From Apium graveolens (taxonomy: Eukaryota > Streptophyta > Magnoliopsida > Apiales > Apiaceae): a stretch of DNA of 64,000 nt. The position numbers and the translations under genes were made by a program. The stretch spans positions 26,021,376-26,085,375 of the forward strand of contig NC_133648.1 of assembly GCF_009905375.1 (NCBI RefSeq), read 5' to 3'. Positions within the stretch are counted from its first letter, which is position 1. Every line of letters begins with the position of its first letter. Below, in pieces: positions 1 to 11,100 of this stretch. The notes beneath the pieces were generated by a model. That model saw only the letters and a list, made by a program, of their open reading frames with translations. It did no database searches and had not been told where the DNA came from.

Positions 1-324
1 GGTATAACACCATCCCTGTATAGTACATGCCACTGCAAATTATCTAGGGTGGTGACATGCTTAATTATGCAGATTGTCAAGAAGCAAAACAGTCACAAGG
101 TCTGACTGTATCTATCCTATATTCATGCTAAGAAAAGCATCACATATTTTTTCTTAATGCATATGTAATGAACTTTGCAGATCCATTTCGAACGTGTAAA
201 ATGTCATGTATGCTACTTTAATGAATTACCGTATGAATGTTTGAAGAAAGTCTGTTTGTGATTGTCCTTGATAAATCCGTGTGTTTATTGATTTGCTACT
301 ATACCGTTATATGTATTCTTGCAG

Positions 325-2540
325 GCGCCATCCTAGTCCAACTAAAGAGATGCTTGAGCCTTTGCTACGTACCGCTGGTGCTGTTGGTATCAGTTTGGAC
401 GTGTCTTCATCGAAGGCACTAGCTGATTCTCTTGATCTTGCAGTGGTGAGTCTGTTGGTCACTTTAATTTTGTAAAGCTGATGCCTCCTCTGCTCTGACC
501 CAAACCTCAGTTTCTCGGCCAATTATGTGAAATAATATTTGTATTAGATGGCATATATTGCTGAGGCCGTAATAGTGTCTTTACATATTCTTAGTATAGC
601 TGGGTCTGGGTGTCATTGATATTACAGAATTTAGCATCTTACAAAAAAAAAATATGTAAGTTGGTTCTGTTTTAGTAAATAACTTTCTTCTGAACTCTCC
701 CTGTGATTTCACTTGTGTATAAGTTAACATCGAGTGCAATAACAATGTTTCAGGGTGATGATCCATACTTCAATAAATTGATTCGTATACTTGCAACGAG
801 ATGCATGTCACAGGTATTTTTCAATCTCGTAAGATAGACGAGTTTTTTTTTTGCTAAATAAGTTAGATGTGTTTTCTGTGATAAAAAATTATATCTGCAT
901 CTATTTATGTAGTTAATTTGCAAATTCAGGCAGTATATTTCTGTAGCGGGGATCTCAGCCCCCCAGAGTTTTTCCATTATGGACTTGCAGCGCTGCTGTA
1001 TACACATTTTACCTCCCCTATCAGGAGATATGCAGGTCAATAAATACTTTCAGAATTAATGTATATTTGTTACTGAAAAATTTAAGATTGATAAATTATT
1101 TACAGAACTATTCTAATTATGTGACTTCACTTTCTTTTCTTGCAGATGTTGTTGTACACAGATTGCTTGCTGCATCTTTAGGAATATACAAGCTTCCAAA
1201 TATTTTCCAAGACAGACCCCAACTTACCAGTATTGCTGATAGTAAGACACTTATATGCTGTTTTTGATGTATATAGAAAGCCAATACATCCTGTTAAATA
1301 ATTTGAAACTGAAAAATTCAAGTGAAAATAGCAACTGCACTTTACCATTTTTAGTGACCAACTTCTCCTTCAAGCAAATCTCTCTGTTTAAAGCTGGACA
1401 GTAAACTATATGGCGAACAAAAAATGCTATATTATCTGCAAGTGATTAATGTGTTACGATTTCCTCTTTCATCTGCCCCTTAATTATGCCTAAAGTATAC
1501 GACTTCTGTACACCAGACATCTGATTAACATCTATCATTATAACAATGGTAAATACCAAATTGACTGCTATTAGTCTTAACAAGTAAGCGAAATGACAAA
1601 TGGATTATTGACCATCTATGTCAAGTTTTCTGTTTGTTATGTTTGCCATATCTAGCAGGCTTTCATTCTTGAAATATTGACGACTATATTGCCATTTTTC
1701 ATACAACCTTGAACAACACAAAAGCTGCTTTAAGTTGTTTGAATCGTTTTGTTTGTTTTTTTTGGTGATAATGAATCACTTCTTCTGGTGTGTTTTTGTT
1801 CAGATCTAAATTATCGGCATAGAAATGCGCAAATGGCAAGCCGTGCTTCAGTAGAGCTCCATACAATCATATATTTCAGGAAAAGGTATGTGAATTGGAT
1901 TTTGGATCCTCCCCCCCTCAACGCCCTTTCTCTCACTCATGATTGTGCATGAACTTTTGCAGACCCACAGATACCCAAGCCAGAATAGTGAAGCTAAGAT
2001 CAAACGGCTTTATTGTATTTGTACCCAAGTATGGCCAGCTCACCTTTACATTTTTATATTGTTGCATTTGTGTTTGTTAGATTGCTTCACATTTTCATTC
2101 CTGTGCACCAAAGACACACCTTCCGCTGTAGTATCTATCGAGCATTGAGAATTTCCATTAGCAGGAAATCATTATCACAAATGATCTGTAAAGTAGGCTG
2201 GGATTTTTGAATTTTGAGCACATTCCTTTTAAGTAGCATAGTAGGATGAGCTTGTTACCACTTACCGTTTATATAGGATATTGTCATTCTTTTTCCTCTT
2301 TTTTGTCATTCATGTTTGGGTTTTATCATTTCTCTGTATAGATATGGTATTGAAGGACCTGTATACTTGACTGCGAAAGGTGAGAAGGGAGGAGGAGAAT
2401 GGACGGTAGATGAGCAACAACAGAAGATTAAGAAAATGGATGGCAGCGTCAGCTACAGCATTCTCGATACGGTGAACATTCATATGGAGGTTGTAGAGCC
2501 CCAGCCAAATAGACCCAAGCTTCAGCTGACAATAGTCTAA
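325..2540 (+). CDS. RRP44A: Exosome RNase RRP44A/DIS3, 3' exons (5' end outside window)
   Basis: C-terminal part of the catalytic 3'-5' exoribonuclease of the RNA exosome, which degrades and trims RNA in nucleus and cytoplasm. Exons read from sequence: 325-445, 754-813, 930-1035, 1146-1241, 1804-1885, 1963-2028 and 2342-2540, with GT-AG borders and an open frame throughout. The first four encode the end of the RNB domain, including the RNB signature [20 protein letters not shown] (split codon then D) followed by VVVHR. The last exons encode the S1-type RNA-binding end ([10 protein letters not shown]) and stop with TAA at 2538-2540. The catalytic aspartates of the RNB domain lie upstream of the window. 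Nothing looks broken in the visible part. Family assignment is by recognition of conserved motifs; RRP44B or SOV-type paralogs are less likely because the YGIEGPVYL ending is typical of DIS3. Confidence 0.88.
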
Positions 2541-3159
2541 ATACTCCTGTACACAAAAAAGATACATACACTGTGAACTTGGTTTCTGTGGAAAGTTGTT
2601 ACACAGGAATAAGTATACCTTGTGCAAACACCTTGGGTTTAGGTAAAAACAAGCCATTTCAATACAAAGTCTGTACTATTTCATTCTTAAGCTTTAATTA
2701 AACTCTTGTTTCCCTATTTTATTCCATGCATTCATGGCCAAACTAAAATTTCCTGTATGTTTTACACAAAATTCTGTTGTGGCTTGTACATTAATACTTA
2801 ATAGTAAGAAAAAGTTCTTGTACGAGCGAGTCTCCTGGAATTATACAAGCTGGTCAATTAGTGTTACGTTTTCCTTGAGGAATCCAATTTTGACCGCTAA
2901 AAGAACAAATTGTAAAACAAAATTTTAACATATAATTTAGTATTTCACCTTAATAAGATTCCTTTCTTTATTATATAAATTTCTAATCTTGTATTTTTTG
3001 ATGTCAAGTCATGCGTTCATCTAAATATTGTTAGGCTCCTGAAGTGGAAAAAAAAGGTATTCTTAGAGGTCTTTGAAAAGGTAATGACAAATCCATAAAA
3101 TGTTTATGATTGATAAATTGTATTATGTTATAATTATACTGAAAAAAAATAATCACTAA
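2541..3159. other. AT-rich intergenic sequence, 3' side of RRP44A
   Basis: Contains the presumptive 3' UTR of RRP44A (about 2541-2700) and AT-rich DNA up to the left border of the MITE at 3160. No coding signal or RNA gene seen. Confidence 0.6.
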
Positions 3160-3949
3160 GGGGTCATTTGTTAAATCTGAACTATCTTTTCTGGATGAAT
3201 AAAATTGCTGGATGATTGATTATCTGAATACTAGATGAGTATTGTCGTTTGATAAAAAAATATTTTTTTCTGAACAATATAATTTTTTAAGTTATTAATA
3301 AAATGTCATGTCAAATTTTTTCATATTTTCTAGAAGAAGCAAAAAATATTTTTTATCAAGTTTATACTATAAAATCAATAGTTTTTGTTACCCCCTCCGT
3401 CTCTATTTACATGTCCATTTTATTTTTCTAGAAGTCTAATTGACCAATTTTTGAATTAATATAAAAAATTATTGATTAATTATTTTTCAAATATGCAAGT
3501 TACATTTTAAAATAGACTAAATGTACTTTCCAATGATATTATTTTAATTATTTTTGTCAATTATATAATAGGTGTAAATTCAGTTAAAAAATGGTCAAGT
3601 TTGACCAAATGGACATATATTTAGGGACGTGGGAAGTATTTATTTAATTACAATAAACTATTTTTCATATGAGATTTATAAAATATAATTATGTCAAATG
3701 AATATAAAAGGATAATGATAATAAAATATAAAATTAATATAAAACACATATCAGTCATTTTTTTCCCAACAAACACGGACACAGCAAACCACAACACAGG
3801 TGTGGTGTGATTCAGAGTAAAATTTAAACCTCTGTCATCCAAAGGAAAATTTGCCTCGTCCAGAAAAATAACTAAATATACAATCTTAACCAGTCAATAG
3901 CCACTCGTCCAGTACTTTTAGTTTGGTTCAGGAGTTAACAAATGACCCC
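3160..3949. mobile_element. Non-autonomous PIF/Harbinger (Tourist-like) MITE, 790 bp
   Basis: Terminal inverted repeats of about 23 bp: GGGGTCATTTGTTAA plus AACTC-like inner bases at the left, and the reverse complement ending TTAACAAATGACCCC at the right. A 3-bp direct repeat TAA flanks both ends (3157-3159 and 3950-3952). A 3-bp TWA duplication with GGG-starting repeats is typical of PIF/Harbinger elements. No transposase is encoded; the small ORF on the minus strand at 3648-3842 is not meaningful. It contains a second MITE at 3391-3636. Confidence 0.8.
3391..3636. mobile_element. Stowaway-like (Tc1/mariner) MITE nested in the Harbinger MITE
   Basis: Left end CCCCCTCCGTCTCTATTTAC and right end matching its reverse complement with a few mismatches (GGACATATATTTAGGGACGT then GGGAAG). 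TA dinucleotides flank both ends (3389-3390 and 3637-3638), the hallmark of Stowaway elements. Length is 246 bp and there is no coding capacity. Its position inside another MITE dates it as the younger insertion. Confidence 0.8.
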
Positions 3950-4413
3950 TAACATTTTCATGATTACAGATTTCGGAAATTGGAATTATTTGATTAACGT
4001 ACTTATTTACGAGTTTTGAAAATTGAAATTATTCGAATTGATCAAATATTTTCATCTATTTTTGAACGATTTGTCAACAATTTTGAAAAATGATGAATAA
4101 CCATGATATAAACAAATACAGTATATGATATCAGAAAAATAAGGAATTAAAAACAACTCATATGAAAAGTAACCAAATAACACGAAACTGACCTAACACG
4201 AAATTAATCAAATCAAATCAAATCAATGAAATGTTATCTATGATAAAAGCGAAACTGACCTAACTGAATTGTCTCTGAAAGAAGTGTAGATTCAACACAT
4301 TTACGTCATTCATTGCAACACACGCAACCACATTTATTTTATTTATTAAAATTAACTTAAATAAACATAAAGAAAAGCAACACAATAATTCAAAAGAAAA
4401 AGGTAATACAATA

Positions 4414-4483
4414 GTCTCTCTCCTTCTCTCTCTTTCTCTCTCCCTATAATTCTAATTCTCTCTTGCTCTCTCTCTCTCTCTCT
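4414..4483 (+). repeat. CT-rich microsatellite in probable SAP leader
   Basis: An almost pure pyrimidine tract with runs of CT and TCTCTC units. Such tracts are common in plant core promoters and 5' leaders. It lies about 240 bp before the likely leader splice donor and marks the probable transcription start region of the downstream zinc-finger gene. Confidence 0.6.
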
Positions 4484-4723
4484 GACGATCCCCTCGTTCG
4501 TTCGCTAGGGTAACAACTAACAATAATCCCACCCCCATCTATCTCTCTTACACATCATCATCATCACAATATTATACACGTATATCATATACATACATAT
4601 TTGTATATTTGTTTTGTTTGTTTAATTTGGTCATTTTTTGATGTTTGACTTCATTTTCTGATTGATTTAGGGCTCATCGTTGCGAGATCGGCTTAAAGTT
4701 TCCATTTTGAAGAAGATTAACAG

Positions 4724-6619
4724 GTCAGCCCTTCCATTTTCATCGATCTGTTGTGTTTTTGTTGATTATTTTGCTCATTTTTTAGGGTTTATCATTTCAA
4801 TTTATATGAATTTTTTTATTTTTTTGTAAAATTGTATCTGGGATTATTTGGGGTTTTGTTTTTCATATGTGGGGTGGTGATAATTTGTGTTTTAATTGAT
4901 TGTGTGTGTTGGGTTTGTGTTGTTTTCGAGGTATTATTGATTTGGGATCTGGAGGTTTTGTTGATTTTATAAATATTTTAGGGGTTTTTTTTATGATTGG
5001 ATTAGTTTGGTATAGTTTGAATTTGATTATTGTTGATTATGTACAGAACGTAATTTTTGTTTGGATTTTGCTTATGTTATATTGCTTGTTGTAGTTTCTT
5101 TTGTTTAACATATTGCTATATTATTAAGCATGCATGTAGACCTGTAATTTTTTTTTTAAAAAGCTTATGGATGTTTGCAATACTTGTTCATTTGGTGGCT
5201 GTTAATAAACATATATGAAAAGTTTAGGCGGCTCTGGTGGTAGCATGTATAAGGAACTAAGGAGGTCTAATATCGATGCTAGGCTAGTGTGTAGCCACTA
5301 GGTCCGTAGCGTCCATACTTATATGCCCCTCTGAACTTGGCTGTAGAGGCATGAGGTAGGAGGTGTGCCAGACAATAGTCTATGTATTAAAGTTCTTCTC
5401 CTAGTTGATACATATTGTGATATTTAGTTTATTGATTTCTGGGGATGGAATCGACTTCAGTTTCTGCTCCAAGATAGTCAGCTGTACTCAGGTTTAGCTT
5501 TCAAATCTGGCATCTGAACATTCCCATATAATCTATCTCTCTTCGTCAGATGTCTAAATCTTAATTATATCTTTGATGTTCAGCCTATAGGAAGAGAATT
5601 AAACCTGCTTTTTGTTTGGCCTTGGAATTTGTTTAAGCATATGGGTATATGCCTCTCCACTTCAGTCCGGTAAAATCATTGAAGTACTCTAAATTTCTTC
5701 AGCCTGAGTGTTAGACTTGCCAAATATTCAGTCAGGACTCAGGTAGCCTCTTTTAGCAACAAAAAGATTTTCAAAGCCTGACATGTCAATTAACAAGATG
5801 GTATTCTTAGTTCATTTTTTCTCATTCTATTGTGGCAAAATATGGCCTCCTGATAATAAGTTGTACAAATGATATTCGAGCAGTCACAGATTTTTTTGGA
5901 ATAGAGCAGTATTGGTACAACAGTAAAGGTATCAGGCTGCTAATCCTGACCTGATTAGTCGCAGACATTCAGCTCAACCTTGTTGATGATGGGTCACCTA
6001 CTGTTAGTCTTCTGGCCATGCATGGCAAGAAGTTTCTCCTTGCTTAATATTACTAGTTGACCTGATTGAGAATTTGACCACCATCTCCACTAATGAGAGT
6101 GCTGCCTCTGTAGGCATGCAGATGATCTGGAATTTTTGGATTATATACGACTCCCAGGAGGTTTCCTTTCATTTTAGGTTGAATATGTTCTAGGTAGTAA
6201 ATTTTTGCACTAATAAGTTATTATGTCCTTTTACTTTGTGATGGATACTATTGTTAATCTACTATGGTAGAACTTTGTTATAGTTTGTACTTCGTAGAGG
6301 CTGTATGATTGTAAGCAGTGTATTAAAATATATGCAATTCCATGTAGTCTGTAAATTGGTCTGCATTGTAAATTAGAGTTTAATTATACATGCATCCTCG
6401 TGCACACCCATGTATCTGTGCACGCATTATCATGTTTGTATTGCTGTCACTTCTCTATGGTAATTGTGTATCATGTCAAGTGACCATGTATTAAGTAGGT
6501 GTTTAATATAATCACCATACTAGTGATTTGTGGACATGCAAGTTTTACTCTATTTTACAGCTGTTATAGTTCTCAATTCTTGTGCAAGTATTGCAATTCT
6601 TAAGTGCCTTTTGCTGCAG
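4724..6619 (+). other. Probable 5'-leader intron of the A20/AN1 gene
   Basis: A donor-like AACAG/GTCAGC at 4724 and a pyrimidine-rich acceptor TTTTGCTGCAG ending at 6619 (a second AG ends at 6622), eight bases before the ATG. Between them is about 1.9 kb of T-rich, non-coding sequence with no long ORF. SAP-family genes often have an intron in the leader, so this is plausible, but the exact donor is not proven. Transcript data would settle it. Confidence 0.5.
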
Positions 6620-6627
6620 CAGTGCAA

Positions 6628-7146
6628 ATGGAGAACAATGAAACAGGATGCCAAGCCCCTCCCGAAGGACCCATCTTGTGCATTAATAACTGTGGCTTCT
6701 TTGGAAGTGCAGCCACCATGAATATGTGCTCCAAGTGCCACAAGGATATGGTTTTGAAACAAGAGCAGGCTACGCTTGCTGCAACTTCCATTGAAAATAT
6801 AATAAATGGGTCGTCAAGTGGCTGTGAGAAAGAACCCGTTGCTGCAGGCACTGTGAGTATGCAAGTTGATCTACCCGAATCAAAGATTATCTCTCTGCCT
6901 TCTTCACCTATTGTTTCAGGCTCTGGTGAAACTGACGAAATGAAGGGCAAAGGTCCTAGTCGCTGCAGTACCTGCAAGAAACGGGTTGGATTAACTGGCT
7001 TTAAATGTCGTTGCGGTAACCTTTTCTGCGGATCGCATCGCTACTCAGACAAACACGAGTGCCCCTTTGATTATCGCACTGCTGGACGTGATGCAATAGC
7101 TAAGGCTAACCCTGTTGTCAAGGCAGAAAAGCTTGATAAGATATAA
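6628..7146 (+). CDS. A20/AN1 zinc-finger stress-associated protein (SAP)
   Basis: A 172-residue protein in a single exon. The A20 finger is at residues 18-37 (C18, C22, C34, C37; Cx3Cx11Cx2C). The AN1 finger is at residues 113-145 (C113, C116, C127, C129, C134, H137, H143, C145). A serine-rich, poorly conserved linker lies between. Plant SAPs of this architecture act in abiotic-stress responses and several bind ubiquitin or act as E3 ligases; which one this is cannot be told here. The start at 6628 is chosen because an in-frame ATG at 6604 lies inside the probable intron acceptor and adds an unconserved extension. Length and all zinc ligands are normal for the family. The gene converges with the JmjC gene to its right. 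Confidence 0.92.
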   Translation: MENNETGCQAPPEGPILCINNCGFFGSAATMNMCSKCHKDMVLKQEQATLAATSIENIINGSSSGCEKEPVAAGTVSMQVDLPESKIISLPSSPIVSGSGETDEMKGKGPSRCSTCKKRVGLTGFKCRCGNLFCGSHRYSDKHECPFDYRTAGRDAIAKANPVVKAEKLDKI

Positions 7147-8126
7147 AAGTGCTGGTGCCAGCTTTATTTGGTTTAATGTGTCAATCTCTTGAGGGATTTT
7201 GAGTTGGATGATATTATTATATCAGATGTCACATCTTATAATGTTTGATTCCGCTTTCATATTATATTGTTTATTTCCTGTGAGGAAAGGCTATATAATG
7301 TTCCATGTCTTTCTGTTTGATGCTCTAGTTGATGTCATTTGTTAGCTATATATGAAAGACCAATGATTAGCGACCCTTTGAACATGGTTAAAACTGAATG
7401 AAAATCAGGAGAACCTGGATTTTCTTAACTTATATGTATATATAGTAACTTATCAGACTTCAGCACTGGGCTAGGATTTGAGTGTCTTGCTAGATAAACA
7501 AACTTACAATTATAATTTTACAGGTAACACTTAAACTGGATATAATATTATGAATTACGAACAACACAATGGGGAGACCACCAATTTCATACAAGCAGAG
7601 TGTCAACAAAATAAGGGCAAACTGTCTATTCAAATCTAACTAAACAATACTTGGTCCGCCCTTTGGGAGGGTCTAGGGAGGGTAAATGTTCCCATACCTC
7701 CTATAGAGGAGTAGACAGGCTGCTTAAGGGAGTCCTAGAGGTTACAAGGTGGTTGGCCAAGTCACTTTTTTTAGGTTCCTTGTGCTTCATTTGCTCTTTG
7801 CTCCTTCCGAATCGTCTTCTGAATAACCACACTGGTTACTGTCAAAAATGAGGGATCCTTCCTTCTGTTTTTTAAACCCTGAACTATAAACTGAGGCACC
7901 AGGTCAGTGACTGAACATGCTAGAGAAGCTAAAATATGACAAGCGGAACAAGTAAAAAACATTGCACATCCCTGAAACCAACTATTCTCAGTACAAGCTT
8001 TATGCAGTTTGTTGGAAGAGTAAAAAGTAAAACTGTAATAAAAAAGGAATCGTAATTCAAGATACCCCTGTCACCTCGAACAAAGCATACACAAGTAGTA
8101 TGCATTAGGCAATAACACAATGCAAT
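7147..8126. other. Convergent intergenic region
   Basis: Holds the 3' ends of the SAP gene and of the minus-strand JmjC gene. A GGGAGGGTCTAGGGAGGGTA motif at about 7665-7684 resembles a dispersed plant retroposon remnant, but boundaries could not be drawn. No coding potential seen. Confidence 0.45.
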
Positions 8127-11100
8127 TCAATAGTACAGCGACTCTGCACGTTCCTTCCATTTGAGCTCCATGATAACCAACCTATCCATAGCATTTTCCA
8201 CATTCGCCTCATACATTGATCCTAAAGCCTCAAGGTTCATTACTTTAGAGTTCTGAGCAGAAGCATCCTTCTGCAAAGCGTCAGCTTCATCAGCAAATTT
8301 GATGATCTTCGCATCTATGGCTTCATTATTGGCACGGAGCCTGACAATCTCATCTGAGTTGCGTTCTTTCAGTTGCTCCAGCTTCCCCATATTATCATTG
8401 CACATTATAACACAGCCACCAATAACAGTCTTCATCATTTCAGCCTTAAGATTTGTAAGTTCTACACCTATGTGTTCGTTACTCGCCTGAAGTTTATCGA
8501 TCTCAAACATGTTATCATCTTTTTCTTTCTCCAACTTCACCAGATTATCTTCAATCTGACTATATTTGTAAAACATGCTCTTTAACTCCTCTTTCTCCTT
8601 AGACCTTGCAAGAGGCGAAACTATGCCCCTGCTCACTTTTTTGTGAAGCTCATAGGCTCTACTGGTTAAATATGGCAATTCCCAACGAAGGGTTAAGAAT
8701 CCCTGCTGCAAGTGTGAAGGGATCCTCCTACAAGCCAGCAAACCGTGTAAGACTTCATTAAACTCCTGATAATTTAAATCATCGGCAAGGTCTAGAAGGC
8801 GTCCGGATAGATACTTCTTGAGCATCTTTTCGTACTCCTGGACAATCTGTATATCCAAGTGAATTTGAGGAGGAAGGGCCCTAAATACATCAAACCTGTT
8901 TTCTTGAATTAAGTCCTCCAACTGCTTGAAGAACCCAACCGTCTCAGCTGGTACTGACCTGGGTGTTCGACTGCAAGAGCCTGGATAATCATTTGGGGAA
9001 GGAGGTTGCAATGTCTTTGTCATGGAATGAGAATCCACCTTCATTAAAAAGAAAAGAAAAATAAACCACTGGGAGGGGGAGCAACTGCCCTGCTATAGCT
9101 TAACAACAAGCACACAGTATAAAAAAAAAATTTAAGCCAAATCACCCCAAATATATTAGCCTCCTTTTGGAAGTCACTTTTGATTAGGGCAGCATCACTT
9201 CTAGGACTATGATTCAGTATCTGTCCCTTCTTAGATATGCGTCTAGCATATAATTTCAGAGAATCGAGATGGAAGTCACTTTTAAGATCAAATTCTGGCG
9301 CTGATCCCTGGTACCCAATTTCTTTGGAAGGATCAAAAATCATATCCAGATCCTCAGTCTTCATAGGTTGATTGGGAGTAGGGCACTGAAAGCTGCAATA
9401 TTTAAAATGCTCTTATTATCGATCTTATATGTAACTCATGAACTTCAAGGAGCCTAGACATCGGATCCATTTTTTAACATAAAATATTACAAATTTTCCC
9501 CTTTATTAAAAAATTAAGAATGTTAATCCAGTTACAGAATATTAGAGCTTATCATTCAATCAAGCAGCGGGAAAATATTTTCCTAAAAGCACATCATTAG
9601 ATCAAACGCGAAACTTGCAATTTTGAAATTTGGACATTTGCTGAACGGGCCTTGTCACTTCCAATTAAATTAAATATTATAATGCATTTAAAATATGTTA
9701 AATATAATAAATGATCCACTTAAGGCTGCCTCCTAAAATTCAAGGTTCTAGAGAAAGCTAGTGATTTAGCAAGGTATCAGAGCACATGAGGTCTCAGGTT
9801 CGAGCCCCGCACCTAGTATTTTTCCACTTATACGAGTGGTATGGGTTGTTTATTTAATATATAACTGAATCACCTTGAGCTTTATGCGGGGTGTTGGCCC
9901 CAAATAGCATTTTTTGAAGAAGAAATGCCCCAAATAGCACAATCCGTGAGTAAGGCCCTAAATAGCACTTCAAAACAGGGGATCAAGTTCCTTTTGCTGA
10001 GACGTTACATTGGTTTACTTTTTCTTTAATCCCCCTACGCCGGACAAGTCGTTTTCTTTAATCCCCCACGCCGGAGAAGTCATTTACACAAGTTCAACAT
10101 GTAAACGCTATATCTTATAGCATTATCCTAGATTTTTAATATTATGCAATTAACAATCAATTCAATATTTTAATATTAAATAATATTTAATATTTTAGAA
10201 TATATAATGGGAATTATTGAACTCTAAAATATTAAAAAAAGTTAAATTATGGTCCACACTTGATTTAGGTTCCAAGCTTAAATTAGGATTTAGGCTCCTT
10301 AAACCCTAAATCGTTGTGTCTTTTATTCAAATATTTTTAAACCCGCATGGAGAATTATTGAACCCTAAAATATTAAAAAGATAAATAAATTAGGATTCAT
10401 ACTCGAATTAAGGGTTTAGGGCACCTAAATCGTGTGTATTTAATTTTTTTTAAAAAAATATTTCTAAAACCCAAATGGGGAATTGTTGAATCCTAAAATA
10501 TTAAAAATTGTTAAAATAAGGTTCACGCTTAAATTTTAAAAATTTTAATTAAAAAATTGAGCCCAAATATAAAATATTAGTAGAAATGATTGAAAATGCA
10601 ATTTTAAATTGTGTTCTACTGTTGAAAACGCAACATCAAGTGTTGTTTCTGGTCTCAATACGTGAGACGAAGTGGCGTTTTTTTTATAAATGTTAGAGAT
10701 CAAAACACACCATCATGCTAGGCATTTTGAACTGAAAAAAGGCACAAACGCTACATTAGAATTTTTCAAAACGTTACTTTATATAGTGTATTGGAGTGCT
10801 ATTTGGGGCCTTTTTTTGAGCTGTGCCTTTTGGGGCATTTTGTACTAAAAATGTGCCATTGACGGCCTTTTCTCCTTTACGAGAGAGGGGGAGTGTTTAT
10901 AGTAATATAAGAATAAATTAGGGCACCGTAAGGTTCAAAGCTTAGAGAAGTCAATGAAATAGATTTACAAATTTGTTATGAGACAAGGCTTAGAGAATTT
11001 TAAACAAAGGAAATCATTTGGGTTCTGAATTGTGTATGTAAGAGAAATCTTGTCTTGTACTGAATTGGCTGTAAATAAGTATACTAAAGTTATACACAAT

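Noticed and set aside
4900..5094. 64-codon hydrophobic ORF in the SAP leader intron
   Set aside because: T-rich intron sequence gives a Phe/Leu/Val-rich translation; no conserved features.
5905..5990. tRNA-like stretch around AGGCTGCTAATCCTGACC in the SAP leader intron
   Set aside because: No B-box and no cloverleaf with matching acceptor stem could be drawn.
8127..9044. Exon 14 of the JmjC model as an independent gene starting at ATG 9044
   Set aside because: The upstream acceptor at 9039 and donor at 9145 join it in frame to exon 13, and the ATG at 9044 lies inside the intron; an independent gene remains only an alternative.
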